From: UBA11986 sp031402435
GTDB taxonomy: Bacteria > Bacteroidota > Ignavibacteria > UBA10030 > UBA6906
Direction of reading: 5' to 3'
Assembly (NCBI GenBank): GCA_031402435.1
Contig: JANNSJ010000065.1
Coordinates: forward strand, 3,667 to 67,666
DNA length: 64,000 nt
A program made the translations under genes and the position numbers. Under the pieces are notes generated by a model, which was given only the letters and a program-made list of their open reading frames with translations, had not been told where the DNA came from and searched no databases. The number at the start of each line of letters is the position of its first letter. Positions within the stretch are counted from its first letter, which is position 1. This document shows positions 1-9,083 of the stretch, one piece after another.

Positions 1-193
1 GTGGCACCAGATCGCCCATGATTGTTCTGCCGCGTATCGACGGTCGGCCATAATTGACCGAGACCGTATTCGTGTCAAGTTTCAGAGTAACAGAGTCGCG
101 TGGACTCAACACTTTCTGCTGTGCAAACGCTTGTGGCTGAACAAGGGAGAACGCCACACTGAGTATAATAAGGAAACCGGTAGATCGCATCAT
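1..193 (-). CDS. DUF2911 family secreted protein (partial)
   Basis: The frame runs off the left edge, so only the first 64 residues are visible. They begin with a signal peptide (hydrophobic residues 7-18, likely cleavage after an AFA-Q site near residue 24). A block near residues 48-64 follows, with YGRPSIRGR and then GDLVP, which is the hallmark start of the DUF2911 domain. The family is common in secreted proteins of Bacteroidota and relatives, and its biochemical role is not known. The start is the first ATG of a pair, preceded on the minus strand by a GGAG-type ribosome binding site. The stop codon lies outside the window. Confidence 0.8.
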   Translation of the reverse strand, partial: MMRSTGFLIILSVAFSLVQPQAFAQQKVLSPRDSVTLKLDTNTVSVNYGRPSIRGRTIMGDLVP

Positions 194-225
194 ACATCTC
201 CACGTAATTGAATGAACTGAAGTTA

Positions 226-555
226 TTATATCTTCTCGACGACCACGGCTGTGCCGTATGCGAGTACCTCGGTCACGCCTGACATCACCTCGTTAGCATC
301 GTATCTCATGCCGATGACGGCGTTGGCGCCGACTTCCTGGGCATGTTGCATCATGATAGAGAACGCTTCCTTGCGGGCGTATTCGCACAACTCCTGCAGT
401 AGCGAAATGTTCCCGCCGAAGAGAATTTGAAATCCGGCTCCGATATTGCCGATGATGGATCGTGAACGCACGGTGATGCCACGAACCACTCCGATGTTCT
501 TTACGATCCGGTAGCCATCCAGCGTGAACGTTGTTGTGACAAGTGATGGGTTCAT
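226..555 (-). CDS. YbjQ/UPF0145 family protein
   Basis: A 109-residue protein of the YbjQ (UPF0145, DUF74) family, a small oligomeric fold sometimes described as putative heavy-metal binding. Visible family signs are a central GITVRSRS stretch, the GGNISLLQELCEYARKEA helix, a GANAVIGMRYD segment and a closing AYGTAVVV strand. There is no signal peptide, so it is cytoplasmic. An AGGAG motif sits nine or so bases before the chosen ATG; a slightly earlier ATG is too close to that site. The true function of the family is unresolved. It is probably transcribed alone or with the DUF2911 gene downstream. Confidence 0.85.
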   Translation of the reverse strand: MNPSLVTTTFTLDGYRIVKNIGVVRGITVRSRSIIGNIGAGFQILFGGNISLLQELCEYARKEAFSIMMQHAQEVGANAVIGMRYDANEVMSGVTEVLAYGTAVVVEKI

Positions 556-636
556 AGTGAGCATTCTCCTGAAAAGGCAGTGGCGACACAACGGTCGCCA
601 CTACCGTGTACAACACGGTTGATGTGGATTTGATTC

Positions 637-1638
637 CTACTTGAACTTGATTGAGCTGATGACTTTGTCGTATGCTGCAAGATATTCAGTCCGCTGCGGC
701 TTGAACCAATCCATCGTGATGCGAACGACCTTGTCATTCCTGACTGCAAAGTATACACGCCGGTCCACATCCTTTGAGGCAGACATTGTAAGAGTTACTG
801 CAGGCTCACCGCCAATGGTTGCCTTGCCCTGTGTCGCCGCCTTATACCGGCCCTTATTCTGATCAACGACCTTTTCGAGAGTAAGGCTCTGTGCGCCGAA
901 CACATCGATAAGGATGTTGCAGTCCTGACGTATACCACGGAGTCCCACGACGATTTCATTCTTTCCCTTTGCAGGACTGGTGAAATTGAAATTATCAGGA
1001 TATTGGAACGTGAACATTTTTGCATCGTAGTCAGCAAATGCTTCCGAGGGAAGGGTTTCATCCCGTCCCTTTTCGACAGGCTTCGGAAGCTGGAAGGAGT
1101 TGAGCGAGGCTTCGAAGACAGCAATGTAGGCGTTATAGTAGTCCCCAAAACCGGCAAAGCTCAGGTCATACAATACAGAGTCTCCCGTGATGAACACGTG
1201 GTGGCCGTTGATGACGGTCTTCTTGTCATAGGCAGCCGCGTATGGTATCTTGGTTGCGGTTTGACCCGACACGGTGACTGTCTGATCGGGCTGTAGTACA
1301 TATCCTTCTGCAACGCGGTCATCTCTGAATTTCTTGACGGCATCAGCCGGGTCAGGCATCTTGGTGACGTTGACAGAGATCTCCACGCCGATTGCTCCGA
1401 CACCGAGAGGATCGAGAAATTTTTTGTCGACATCAGGAGCATTGTAAAATGCCGCCCGTCCGACCTGGGCATTGACTCTCCAACCCTTTGGGTGCTGGAT
1501 CTGAAAGCCCAACCCCGGGTCTTTGTAGATTTCCATCTCGCCTACGGCGACTGGTTCCATCTTCTTCTCTTCGCCGCACCCGCTGAAGAGGAGAAGTGCG
1601 AAGAGTGTGCCGGCGAGAATGTTGAGTGTGGTCTTCAT
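637..1638 (-). CDS. lipoprotein with two PsbP-like domains
   Basis: The 333-residue product starts with a lipoprotein signal peptide ending in an LFSGC lipobox, so it should be lipid-anchored in the envelope. Two similar halves follow. One begins near residue 37 with a YKDPGLGFQIQHPKGW pattern and the other near residue 185 with FTFQYPDNF. Both look like the PsbP/MOG1-type alpha-beta fold often found as stand-alone bacterial lipoproteins. No catalytic motif is visible and no specific function can be given. The start was moved inward to the ATG immediately before the signal peptide; the upstream open frame has no signal-like features. It lies 65 bp before the 3' end of the aldehyde dehydrogenase gene and may be cotranscribed with it. 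Confidence 0.75.
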   Translation of the reverse strand: MKTTLNILAGTLFALLLFSGCGEEKKMEPVAVGEMEIYKDPGLGFQIQHPKGWRVNAQVGRAAFYNAPDVDKKFLDPLGVGAIGVEISVNVTKMPDPADAVKKFRDDRVAEGYVLQPDQTVTVSGQTATKIPYAAAYDKKTVINGHHVFITGDSVLYDLSFAGFGDYYNAYIAVFEASLNSFQLPKPVEKGRDETLPSEAFADYDAKMFTFQYPDNFNFTSPAKGKNEIVVGLRGIRQDCNILIDVFGAQSLTLEKVVDQNKGRYKAATQGKATIGGEPAVTLTMSASKDVDRRVYFAVRNDKVVRITMDWFKPQRTEYLAAYDKVISSIKFK

Positions 1639-1702
1639 GACGTAACCCTGTATGGTTTTTGAAATGATAAGTGAAATGTTCAACGACGATAACGGGACGC
1701 TA

Positions 1703-3205
1703 TCAGCCTTTTGGAACAACCGTATCGTACCAGGTCTTTTTCTCTCGTGTACCCACTTCATCAATATGGACATGCTTGGCTTCGGTGTATTCCTTCAGTC
1801 CGTCGATGCCGAACTCGCGACCGATGCCGCTCTGTTTGTATCCACCAAACGGTGCACGTTCACTGAGCAGGTGCCACTCATTAATCCAGACAGTGCCTGT
1901 GCGCAAGCGGCGTGCAACGGCAAGGGCCTTCTCTGCGTCTCTCGACCAGACCCCGCCGCCAAGTCCATACACCGAATCGTTTGCCATCCGTATGGCATCT
2001 TCAACAGTCTTGTAACGGATAACAGAGAGTACCGGACCGAAGATCTCTTCCTGTGCAATGATTGACGTGTTGTCGACATGGTCGAAGATGGTTGGCTCGA
2101 CAAAGAATCCCCAGGCACATTCATTCGCCGAAGGAATTGAACCACCGACGGCGAGCCTGGCTCCTTCCTGTGTTCCTTTCCGAATATAACCGAGAATCGA
2201 CTCCTGTTGCTTCTTCGAAATAAGCGGACCGATATCGGTGTCCATCTTCGTAGGATCTCCCACTTTCATTTTCTTTGTCTTCTCCACCATCCTTGCCATG
2301 AATTCATCTGCGATGGATTCAGGAAGGAACAATCGCGTCCCTGCCTCGCAACATTGTCCCTGGTGATAGAACACGGCGTACAGTGCGCCATCTATGGCAA
2401 TGCTCAGGTCCGCATCGTCGAGGATGATGTTGGCAGACTTGCCTCCGCATTCGAGAGTCACCTTCTTGAGAGTACCAGCTGCGGCTCGCATGATACCCTG
2501 GCCAACCGGTGTTGATCCGGTAAACCCGATCTTGTCCACCATCGGGCTGGCAACCATTTCCGCTCCCGCATCGCTGCCAAAACCGCTGATAATATTGACA
2601 ACGCCTTTCGGAAGTCCGGTCTCATGAATCAGTCGCGCAAGCTCCATTGCAGTGACGGACGTTTCCTGGGACGGCTTCAGTACCACCGTGTTTCCTGCGG
2701 CAAGAGCCGGACCGAGTTTCCAAATCGCCATCTTCAAGGGAAAATTCCACGGGATGATGGCAGCAACAACGCCAATCGGTTCACGCAGTAGAAGGTTTTT
2801 GCTGAACCCCGGTTTCGAGACGTCAGTAAGTTCTTCGTTGAGATCGACAAGGGCGAGTTTTGAGAAGCCGCTCATGTTCCGGGCGCTGAGGTACACATCC
2901 TCCATTGCTTTCCGTATGGTCGAGCCTGAGTCGGCGACCTCGAGTTCAACGAGCAGTTTCTTGTTCTCATTGATCTTATCGGAAATGGCTTTGATGTACT
3001 GTGCCCGTTCTTCACGGCTCATCCGGGGCCAGGGGCCGTTGTCGAACGCCTCACGGGCAGCTTTGATTGCAGCCTGGGTGTCGTGAATTCCTGCCCGCTC
3101 GAACGTTGCGATGGTCTCCTGGTTGAAAGGATTCATCGAAGTAAAGGTCTTCTTATCGAATGCGCCCCTGAACTCGCCGTTGATATATAATTTGTATTCT
3201 CTCAC
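1703..3205 (-). CDS. NAD(P)-dependent aldehyde dehydrogenase
   Basis: A 500-residue member of the ALDH superfamily that oxidises an aldehyde to a carboxylic acid with NAD(P)+. The general-base glutamate is in LECGGK (about residue 252) and the catalytic cysteine in GQCCEAGTR (Cys286). The cofactor-side PWNFPL and the C-terminal PFGGYKQSGIGRE motifs are also present. Length and motifs fit the betaine/phenylacetaldehyde/retinal ALDH group, but substrate cannot be read from sequence. The start is GTG, chosen because a GGGAG site lies about ten bases upstream and the protein then begins directly at the usual YINGEF segment. The CoA-ester enzymes elsewhere in the window make a role in aromatic or fatty aldehyde use plausible. 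Confidence 0.93.
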   Translation of the reverse strand: MREYKLYINGEFRGAFDKKTFTSMNPFNQETIATFERAGIHDTQAAIKAAREAFDNGPWPRMSREERAQYIKAISDKINENKKLLVELEVADSGSTIRKAMEDVYLSARNMSGFSKLALVDLNEELTDVSKPGFSKNLLLREPIGVVAAIIPWNFPLKMAIWKLGPALAAGNTVVLKPSQETSVTAMELARLIHETGLPKGVVNIISGFGSDAGAEMVASPMVDKIGFTGSTPVGQGIMRAAAGTLKKVTLECGGKSANIILDDADLSIAIDGALYAVFYHQGQCCEAGTRLFLPESIADEFMARMVEKTKKMKVGDPTKMDTDIGPLISKKQQESILGYIRKGTQEGARLAVGGSIPSANECAWGFFVEPTIFDHVDNTSIIAQEEIFGPVLSVIRYKTVEDAIRMANDSVYGLGGGVWSRDAEKALAVARRLRTGTVWINEWHLLSERAPFGGYKQSGIGREFGIDGLKEYTEAKHVHIDEVGTREKKTWYDTVVPKG

Positions 3206-3342
3206 GAACAGTAACTCCCTTGACCGATGCAAGACTGAATAGGGACCAACGGGTGGTTGGCTGACACGTTGTCTGAAATGTGGAAACAAAGATAGGAAAA
3301 AAAGGTGAATTCATCAACCCAAACATACTATGAGAATGCTTT

Positions 3343-3422
3343 CCACGAAGAACACGAAGAAACACGAAGGGAAACTGATGCTCATGTTCCTTTGGTGTTC
3401 GTGGCCTTTGTGTGCTTCGTGG
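3343..3422. repeat. REP-like palindromic intergenic element, copy 1
   Basis: An 80-bp imperfect inverted repeat lies in the divergent gap between the aldehyde dehydrogenase and the DUF5916 gene. Its left arm contains CCACGAAG followed by further ACACGAAG units, and its right arm ends GCTTCGTGG. A related element lies at about 10220-10291. Such CACGAAG/CTTCGTG palindromes occur as dispersed intergenic repeats in several environmental bacterial lineages, as recalled from general knowledge. No coding potential is seen. Confidence 0.6.
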
Positions 3423-3499
3423 ATAGGTCTTTGGTAAGCGGAGTGTTCCGCGTGTTGTAATTCCTTTCCCAAATCTGTATTATCAGTGCATTGAATGAC

Positions 3500-5923
3500 A
3501 TGCATACCCGTCTTCTTTCCATAGTACTTCTTTCGGCCACCTTCCCGCAATCAGGTATTGCGGGGGATAGTCCGCGGTCTGTGCATGCGGTGCGTGTCAC
3601 TGTGCCGCCCAACGTGGATGGCTTTCTCAATGACGACGTCTGGACTCTCGCTCAGCCAGCAACGGACTTTGTTCAGCGTGACCCTGATGAAGGCAAGCCC
3701 GCTTCCGAGCGAACCGAGATTCGCGTGCTGTACGATGATGAGGCGTTGTACATCGGCGCGATGATGTTTGATCCACGCCCGGAGGAGATTGTTGCACGGC
3801 TCACCCGTCGCGATAACATCGTGGAGTCTGATCGTGTTGCGATCTTCATCGATTCATTTCATGACCACCAGAACTGTTACCGCTTCGGCGTCAATGCCTC
3901 CGGCGTGAAGGTGGACGTTCTGCATTACGACGACGGCAACAAAGAGGATCAGTCGTGGGATGCCGTATGGGATGTACACACGCGAATACTTCCGAACGGG
4001 TGGTCTGCCGAAGTGAAATTACCCCTCAGTATTTTTCGGTATCGTTCGGATGTTATCGAGCAGGAATGGGGAATCAATTTTCTGCGGCTGATTACGAGGA
4101 GAGGAGAACGGGCGGATTGGGTGTACGTCCCGAAAAACCAGACCGGCATGGTCTCGCGCTTCGGGCATCTTACCGGTCTCAGCGATCTACCTGCACCCCA
4201 CCGTATTGAGTTGCTGCCATTCGTTGTTGGTAAACAGGATTGGCAGCCACAGAAACCGAACCAAGCGCGCACCAGAGAACTCAGCGGCAATGCAGGGCTC
4301 GACTTCAAGTATGGCCTCTCAAACAACTTCCTTCTGGATGCAACGATCAATCCCGACTTCGGTCAGGTGGAAGCTGATCCCTCCGTTCTGAATCTTTCAA
4401 CATTCGAGACGTTCTATCCTGAGAAGCGGCCGTTCTTTGTTGAAGGAACACAGATCATCCGCTTCACGACATTCGGCGATGATCTTGGACCGGGCATGTT
4501 TTATTCGCGCCGCATCGGCCGCGGACTTTCGACTGCAGAGGTGAATGTGCCTACAGGAGGGAAGATTGTTGAGATGCCTCAGTCAACAACAATCCTTGGC
4601 GCCGCGAAGATCACCGGCAAAACCAACGAAGGGCTTTCCATCGGAGTGTTGCAGGCCCTTACCAAGGAGATGCGGGCAACTGTTGCCGACTCAAATGGTG
4701 CGCGTTCAGAGCAAATACTTGAACCCTTTGCTCACTACAACGTTATTCGCCTGAGGCAGGATGTACTGGGCAACTCCAACATCGGTATGATTCTGACCAC
4801 CGTTGGCCGGGAGAAGCGCACCCCGGCAATCACCAACGGGTTCGATTGGAACCTGAGACTGTCCGGAAACACACATGCTATCACGGGTTTCTTCGCCCAC
4901 ACCCACACGGCTGATGCGTTGAAGAACCGCATTCACGGGTCGGCGGGACGAATGAACTTCTCGCGCATCGCGGCGGAACACTGGCTCTGGTCACTTGACG
5001 GGCGCTATGCCTCGAAGCGTTACAACATCAACGACATCGGTTTCTTCTTTCGTCCGGATGGATATACGGGTACCGGAACGCTGACATATAAAGAGGATGT
5101 TCCTTCAGCAGTTGTGCGCGACTACAGTGCCACGTTCAGGCTCACGGAATTCAGAAACCTCATGGGCATCAGTCTGCAGCGCGAGCTTCGGCTCGAAACA
5201 AGAATCCTTTTCATGAGCTACTTGCAGATGACAGCAAGCTTCACGAGCGACCTTGGCTTGTACGACGACCGCGAGACACGCGGCAACGGCTTGTATCGCA
5301 GGCCGGCAAGCTTTGCCACGAGCACCTATGTGTTCAGCGACGCGCGGGACAACGTAAACGGAAAGCTCGGGCAGCGTTTCGGGTGGGACGATAAGCGGAA
5401 GTTCCAGGCAGCGACGGAAGCGGGCGTTACAGTCAGGCCAGTGTCATGGATGGATTATACGCTTGAATCGCAGTATCAGTTGATCCGCAAACAGAAAGCA
5501 TGGGTGACCAACTCAACAGTATCCGGTGCAAGTATGTTTGCCGATCGCAGCACGGATGAGTTAAGTGTAACATTGCGCGGGACTATCACCTTTACACGTG
5601 ACCTGACTCTACAATTGTATGGGCAAGTCTTTCTCGCAAAAGGGCACTATGAGAACTACCGACTGCTTTCCGGCACTTCCGATTTTGTTCCGACCACTGG
5701 CACACCCAACGCGTACGACTTCAACACGCAATCGCTTAACTCCAATGTTGTGGTGCGATGGGAATACCTTCCCGGCAGTACGATGTTTCTCGTCTGGTCG
5801 CAGGCGAGGAGAGGGAGGAGCGATGACTACTTCACATCACTCGGCGAAGACGTTGGCGACACGTTCAAAGTGCCGCCGTCGAATGTTGTGCTGTTGAAAG
5901 TGAGTTACTTGCTGAGTCTGTGA
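3500..5923 (+). CDS. DUF5916 outer-membrane protein with CBM9-like domain
   Basis: An 807-residue secreted protein. After a signal peptide of about 22 residues comes a CBM9-like beta-sandwich (about residues 30-215) opening with a PPNVDGFLNDDVW pattern. A long region typical of DUF5916 follows, with NPDFGQVEADPSVLNLS and the YPEKRPFFVEG motif near residues 300-320. The C-terminal half alternates hydrophobic and polar residues and ends in a short hydrophobic strand, which suggests an outer-membrane beta-barrel. The family is widespread in Bacteroidota and relatives and is often linked to carbohydrate or peptide handling, but no activity is established. The chosen ATG gives a clean signal peptide; a TTG three codons earlier is possible. 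Confidence 0.85.
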   Translation: MHTRLLSIVLLSATFPQSGIAGDSPRSVHAVRVTVPPNVDGFLNDDVWTLAQPATDFVQRDPDEGKPASERTEIRVLYDDEALYIGAMMFDPRPEEIVARLTRRDNIVESDRVAIFIDSFHDHQNCYRFGVNASGVKVDVLHYDDGNKEDQSWDAVWDVHTRILPNGWSAEVKLPLSIFRYRSDVIEQEWGINFLRLITRRGERADWVYVPKNQTGMVSRFGHLTGLSDLPAPHRIELLPFVVGKQDWQPQKPNQARTRELSGNAGLDFKYGLSNNFLLDATINPDFGQVEADPSVLNLSTFETFYPEKRPFFVEGTQIIRFTTFGDDLGPGMFYSRRIGRGLSTAEVNVPTGGKIVEMPQSTTILGAAKITGKTNEGLSIGVLQALTKEMRATVADSNGARSEQILEPFAHYNVIRLRQDVLGNSNIGMILTTVGREKRTPAITNGFDWNLRLSGNTHAITGFFAHTHTADALKNRIHGSAGRMNFSRIAAEHWLWSLDGRYASKRYNINDIGFFFRPDGYTGTGTLTYKEDVPSAVVRDYSATFRLTEFRNLMGISLQRELRLETRILFMSYLQMTASFTSDLGLYDDRETRGNGLYRRPASFATSTYVFSDARDNVNGKLGQRFGWDDKRKFQAATEAGVTVRPVSWMDYTLESQYQLIRKQKAWVTNSTVSGASMFADRSTDELSVTLRGTITFTRDLTLQLYGQVFLAKGHYENYRLLSGTSDFVPTTGTPNAYDFNTQSLNSNVVVRWEYLPGSTMFLVWSQARRGRSDDYFTSLGEDVGDTFKVPPSNVVLLKVSYLLSL

Positions 5924-5958
5924 GAAACATGGTTCAACCATGCCACTTCTCAGTTCGG

Positions 5959-6987
5959 TCAACTTATGGCTTGCCTGAACTTCATCTTCAATTCCTGCTG
6001 CAGCTTCTTTGCGTTTACCTGGATGTCACGCCCAAGGTTGAGTAGTTCCTGTTTGAGCTTGATAAGATCACGGTCGAGTGAACCGTGGTCCTCGTTCCAT
6101 TCCATCTCCGGCGGGTCTGTGTCCATGTCAAAGTTTCTAAACCGATTTTGACCGGAACCGAGGTGCAGTCTGTGTCGTCGATCCATGTCAGGCACTTCAA
6201 ATGAGAGCATCTTCTTCGAGCCCTTTCTGAGAACCTCGACCTCCGCTTTGTCATCCTTCTTGTAATCCTCGAGAGCATCGGTTACATCCTGCACCTCTCT
6301 GATGGTCTCTTTGCCGATCCTGATGATGACGTCTCCCGCCATGAAGCCGCCCTTTTCCGCTCTGCTGTTTTCTTCCACTTCTTGCACGAGAACGCCCTTG
6401 CCCTCAGGCGCTTCAAAGTACTTGCCGAGTTGCTTGTTGAGTGAAGAGATCGACATGCCGAGGTCTGCAAAAGTGCTGAACACATGGATACTTCCTGGCG
6501 AGCGGAGGATTCTCGGGGTTCTTGGCATCCTCGGCATTGCGGGTGGCGTGTAAGAGTATGAATAGCTGTTGCTGCGTGGCGTCTTGTCGATTGTAGCGGT
6601 AAACGTTTTCTTCTCGTCTTTCCTCATGGCAACAATGTTGACCTTCGTTCCGGGTGTTGACTTGCGGATGACACTGCGTAGGTCGCCCGCGTCGGTGATC
6701 TTCGTTCCATCGATCTCAATGATAATGTCTTGATCCTTGAGGCCTGCTTCTTCGGCCGCACTTTCATCGATCACTTCATCAACCAGTGCGCCTTCATCGG
6801 TTTTCACATCCATGGCTTTGGCAAGGCGGTGTGTCATATTCTGGATGGATATACCGAGATAGCCCGCCCGGTCACCGGGGTTCTTTACTCGAACAATGAT
6901 GTCCGAATTGTCAACGCGTTGGGCGCACGCTGTTCCGCCGAGCAGCATCGGCAGTACGAACGCTCCAAGCAACAGTGCTGTTTTCAT
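5959..6987 (-). CDS. secreted protein with two PDZ domains
   Basis: A 342-residue exported protein with signal peptide MKTALLLGAFVLPMLLGG and a possible lipobox-like Cys near residue 21. PDZ domain 1 spans about residues 40-125 (GYLGISIQ, then GLKDQDIIIEIDG) and PDZ domain 2 about 185-270 (KGGFMAGDVIIRIG). There is no trypsin-like protease domain, so it is not a complete DegP/HtrA enzyme. Residues 315-342 form a probable coiled coil. It is the last gene of an operon with the sigma and anti-sigma genes, and a role binding misfolded or C-terminal peptides during envelope stress is an inference from that context. Confidence 0.82.
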   Translation of the reverse strand: MKTALLLGAFVLPMLLGGTACAQRVDNSDIIVRVKNPGDRAGYLGISIQNMTHRLAKAMDVKTDEGALVDEVIDESAAEEAGLKDQDIIIEIDGTKITDAGDLRSVIRKSTPGTKVNIVAMRKDEKKTFTATIDKTPRSNSYSYSYTPPAMPRMPRTPRILRSPGSIHVFSTFADLGMSISSLNKQLGKYFEAPEGKGVLVQEVEENSRAEKGGFMAGDVIIRIGKETIREVQDVTDALEDYKKDDKAEVEVLRKGSKKMLSFEVPDMDRRHRLHLGSGQNRFRNFDMDTDPPEMEWNEDHGSLDRDLIKLKQELLNLGRDIQVNAKKLQQELKMKFRQAIS

Positions 6988-7018
6988 TTGTTGTTGTCTC
7001 CTGTAGAGTTGGTGTGTG

Positions 7019-8221
7019 CTATTTGCTTTTCAAAATCTGATACAAGGCAGTCCTTGCTTTCTCTCCACCGATGGTGCCGAGGTAATACACAGCATTGCTG
7101 CGGAGTTCATAGTTCTCGTGTGTCCGCGCAACTGTTGAAAGAAAATCAACGGCTTTGTCATTGCCCACGTCGGCTATTGTGTAGAGAACCGTTTCGAGTT
7201 TTTCCTTCCTTGACTTGGGCATGGAATTGAACAGGGCTACAAGTGCTTCAACGGATTTATTCTTGTCCTTATTCGCATGGCCGATGAATTCAATGGCGGC
7301 ATCCTGGATACGTTCGTTTGTATCCTTCTTCGCCAGTTCAACAAAAACCGGCATCACGTCGAACTTCCTGAAATCGGCGAGCACTTCAATTGCTGCCTGG
7401 CGGAGACGGATGCTTTGTCCCTTGTCCAGAGCGACGTCTTTCAATGTCAGGAACGCTGTCTCATCTTCCTTCGTGTCGCCGATGGCGTAGAGAGCCTCCA
7501 GCCGGACACGCGTGGCCGGGTCGAGCTTCTCCTCGCGATCCGTTTCCCATAGCGCCATGGATGGCAGTCGAACTGCCATGGGAGGAATGTGGGGCATTGC
7601 CGGGGCAAAGCTTCTCGACAATTGCTTGTCCAGTTTCTTCCTTAGCAATTCGGATCTTCTCATATCGGCTTCTGCGAGTCTCATGCTTGACCCTGTTCCA
7701 TACGAATAGGCGCGTGGCGTTGTGGAGACGACGGTCCAAACACTATCGCCACCACGTGAGCCACTTATTGTCACCGTGGAGGGTATGGTTCCGAGATCGG
7801 CAACCGCATCGTCGACGTACCTGCTCTTCGGGTATTTCTCGATGAACCTTTCATACGCTTCATACGCTTTGTTCCGGTCTGTGTGGGACAGTGCGAAGGC
7901 GATCCAGTACTCAGCGTCGTCCATGTATTCGCTTTTCGGATATTTTGATTTGACCTCGGCGAACTTCTTGATGGCCTCGTCCCAGCGCTCGTCGAGAACG
8001 GCGTTGTATCCCTCTTTGTATGATGAGTATGCCGGGTCTTTCTTGTTTTCAGGCTGATCGTCATCAAGAAGAGGCGACTCGGTGAAACGAAGTGAGGTTG
8101 CGAGAGTGCCGGCGTGCGTGTGCATTTTGTAACGCGGTGGTGGCGTTGAGATCACGGCTGTCTGCGCCACGAGTTGCACCGTCGTGAATATTCCGAGCAG
8201 TATATGGAATGCGAGTTTCAT
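7019..8221 (-). CDS. secreted TPR/HEAT-repeat protein
   Basis: A 400-residue protein with a signal peptide (about 22 residues). Residues 60-145 resemble BamD/YbgF-type tetratricopeptide units: two copies of a YPKSxYxDDA motif separated by an AYEAYERFIEKYPKS helix. Residues 230-400 are a run of HEAT-like helical repeats (LRQAAIEVLADF, ELRSNAVYYLGTIGGEKA). These are protein-protein interaction folds with no enzymatic residues. The start is the ATG directly before the signal peptide. It lies 16 bp downstream of the anti-sigma gene and 31 bp upstream of the PDZ gene, so the four genes read as one operon. A periplasmic scaffold or sensing role is plausible but unproven. Confidence 0.8.
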   Translation of the reverse strand: MKLAFHILLGIFTTVQLVAQTAVISTPPPRYKMHTHAGTLATSLRFTESPLLDDDQPENKKDPAYSSYKEGYNAVLDERWDEAIKKFAEVKSKYPKSEYMDDAEYWIAFALSHTDRNKAYEAYERFIEKYPKSRYVDDAVADLGTIPSTVTISGSRGGDSVWTVVSTTPRAYSYGTGSSMRLAEADMRRSELLRKKLDKQLSRSFAPAMPHIPPMAVRLPSMALWETDREEKLDPATRVRLEALYAIGDTKEDETAFLTLKDVALDKGQSIRLRQAAIEVLADFRKFDVMPVFVELAKKDTNERIQDAAIEFIGHANKDKNKSVEALVALFNSMPKSRKEKLETVLYTIADVGNDKAVDFLSTVARTHENYELRSNAVYYLGTIGGEKARTALYQILKSK

Positions 8222-8237
8222 CGATGTTTCTCCTTCG

Positions 8238-9083
8238 TTATCTTCGTTCGCTTGTGTACATGAAATTGGAGGAATCGTACATCGCTTCCGCCATTCGAAT
8301 CTTGAAGAGCAAATTTTCCTGGTGAATGCCGCCACGGATGATCTCGACGTTCGGCAGGTCGTTCTTCTCTTCGATGTTCTCCAATTCAATCAGAATTCTT
8401 TCCAGATCGTTCATCAGTCGCCTCGACCGTGGATCAATGGGTTGACGTTTCAGGTAGCGTGCTTCACGAACAAGGTCACGCGACACACGGCGCTCTGTGC
8501 TGAAATCCAACGGTTCATTTTCATTCGTCTTCATGTTGGCAAATCCGACGAGCAGCATCTTTGATTTTTTGAAATACTGGCTGACACGCTCAGCTGGAAC
8601 CTCTTGCTCGCCCTTCGTCTCATCGTTGGTTAACAATGGTGTTGATTGATGTTTGAGAGGTGTGGAAGGACCATCGAACGCCAGGTCATGCTTCTCGGGC
8701 GGAGCGAATGTCCAGAATGTAAGCGCTGCAACCATGATTGCACATACTCCGGCCATTGCGTATGTGTACTTTGGATGAAACAGAAATATCCCGGCGAGCC
8801 AATCAACGACACCGGTGAACGGATTCTTGCGGCCGGATTTCTGTTGGGTCGCTTGCTCTGTTACACTCGTCGCAAACGCAGTCCAGAATTCTTCAGGCCG
8901 TTCGTCGCTTGCGCGTGTTTTCTGAGCAGGGAGGAAGGTGATGGCTTCCCGCAAAGTGTGAAGTTTATTCATGCATTCATTGCATGTTGCAAGGTGTGCT
9001 TCAACCAACGAGTGCTCGGCAGTAGAGAGTTCATCCCGCAGAAAGTCGTACAGCTTCAGTTGTACTTCGTTGTGTCCGCTCAT
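8238..9083 (-). CDS. anti-sigma factor with N-terminal zinc finger
   Basis: A 281-residue membrane protein. The N-terminus carries a zf-HC2 type zinc-binding anti-sigma motif (His30, Cys34, Cys37 in HLATCNEC). A single transmembrane helix covers about residues 107-127, and a periplasmic tail of roughly 150 residues ends in two helical segments. This layout is that of anti-sigma factors that hold an ECF sigma factor at the inner membrane. Its start codon overlaps the stop of the sigma gene (ATGA at 9080-9083), which indicates translational coupling and supports the partner assignment. The tail has no recognised sensory domain. Confidence 0.88.
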   Translation of the reverse strand: MSGHNEVQLKLYDFLRDELSTAEHSLVEAHLATCNECMNKLHTLREAITFLPAQKTRASDERPEEFWTAFATSVTEQATQQKSGRKNPFTGVVDWLAGIFLFHPKYTYAMAGVCAIMVAALTFWTFAPPEKHDLAFDGPSTPLKHQSTPLLTNDETKGEQEVPAERVSQYFKKSKMLLVGFANMKTNENEPLDFSTERRVSRDLVREARYLKRQPIDPRSRRLMNDLERILIELENIEEKNDLPNVEIIRGGIHQENLLFKIRMAEAMYDSSNFMYTSERR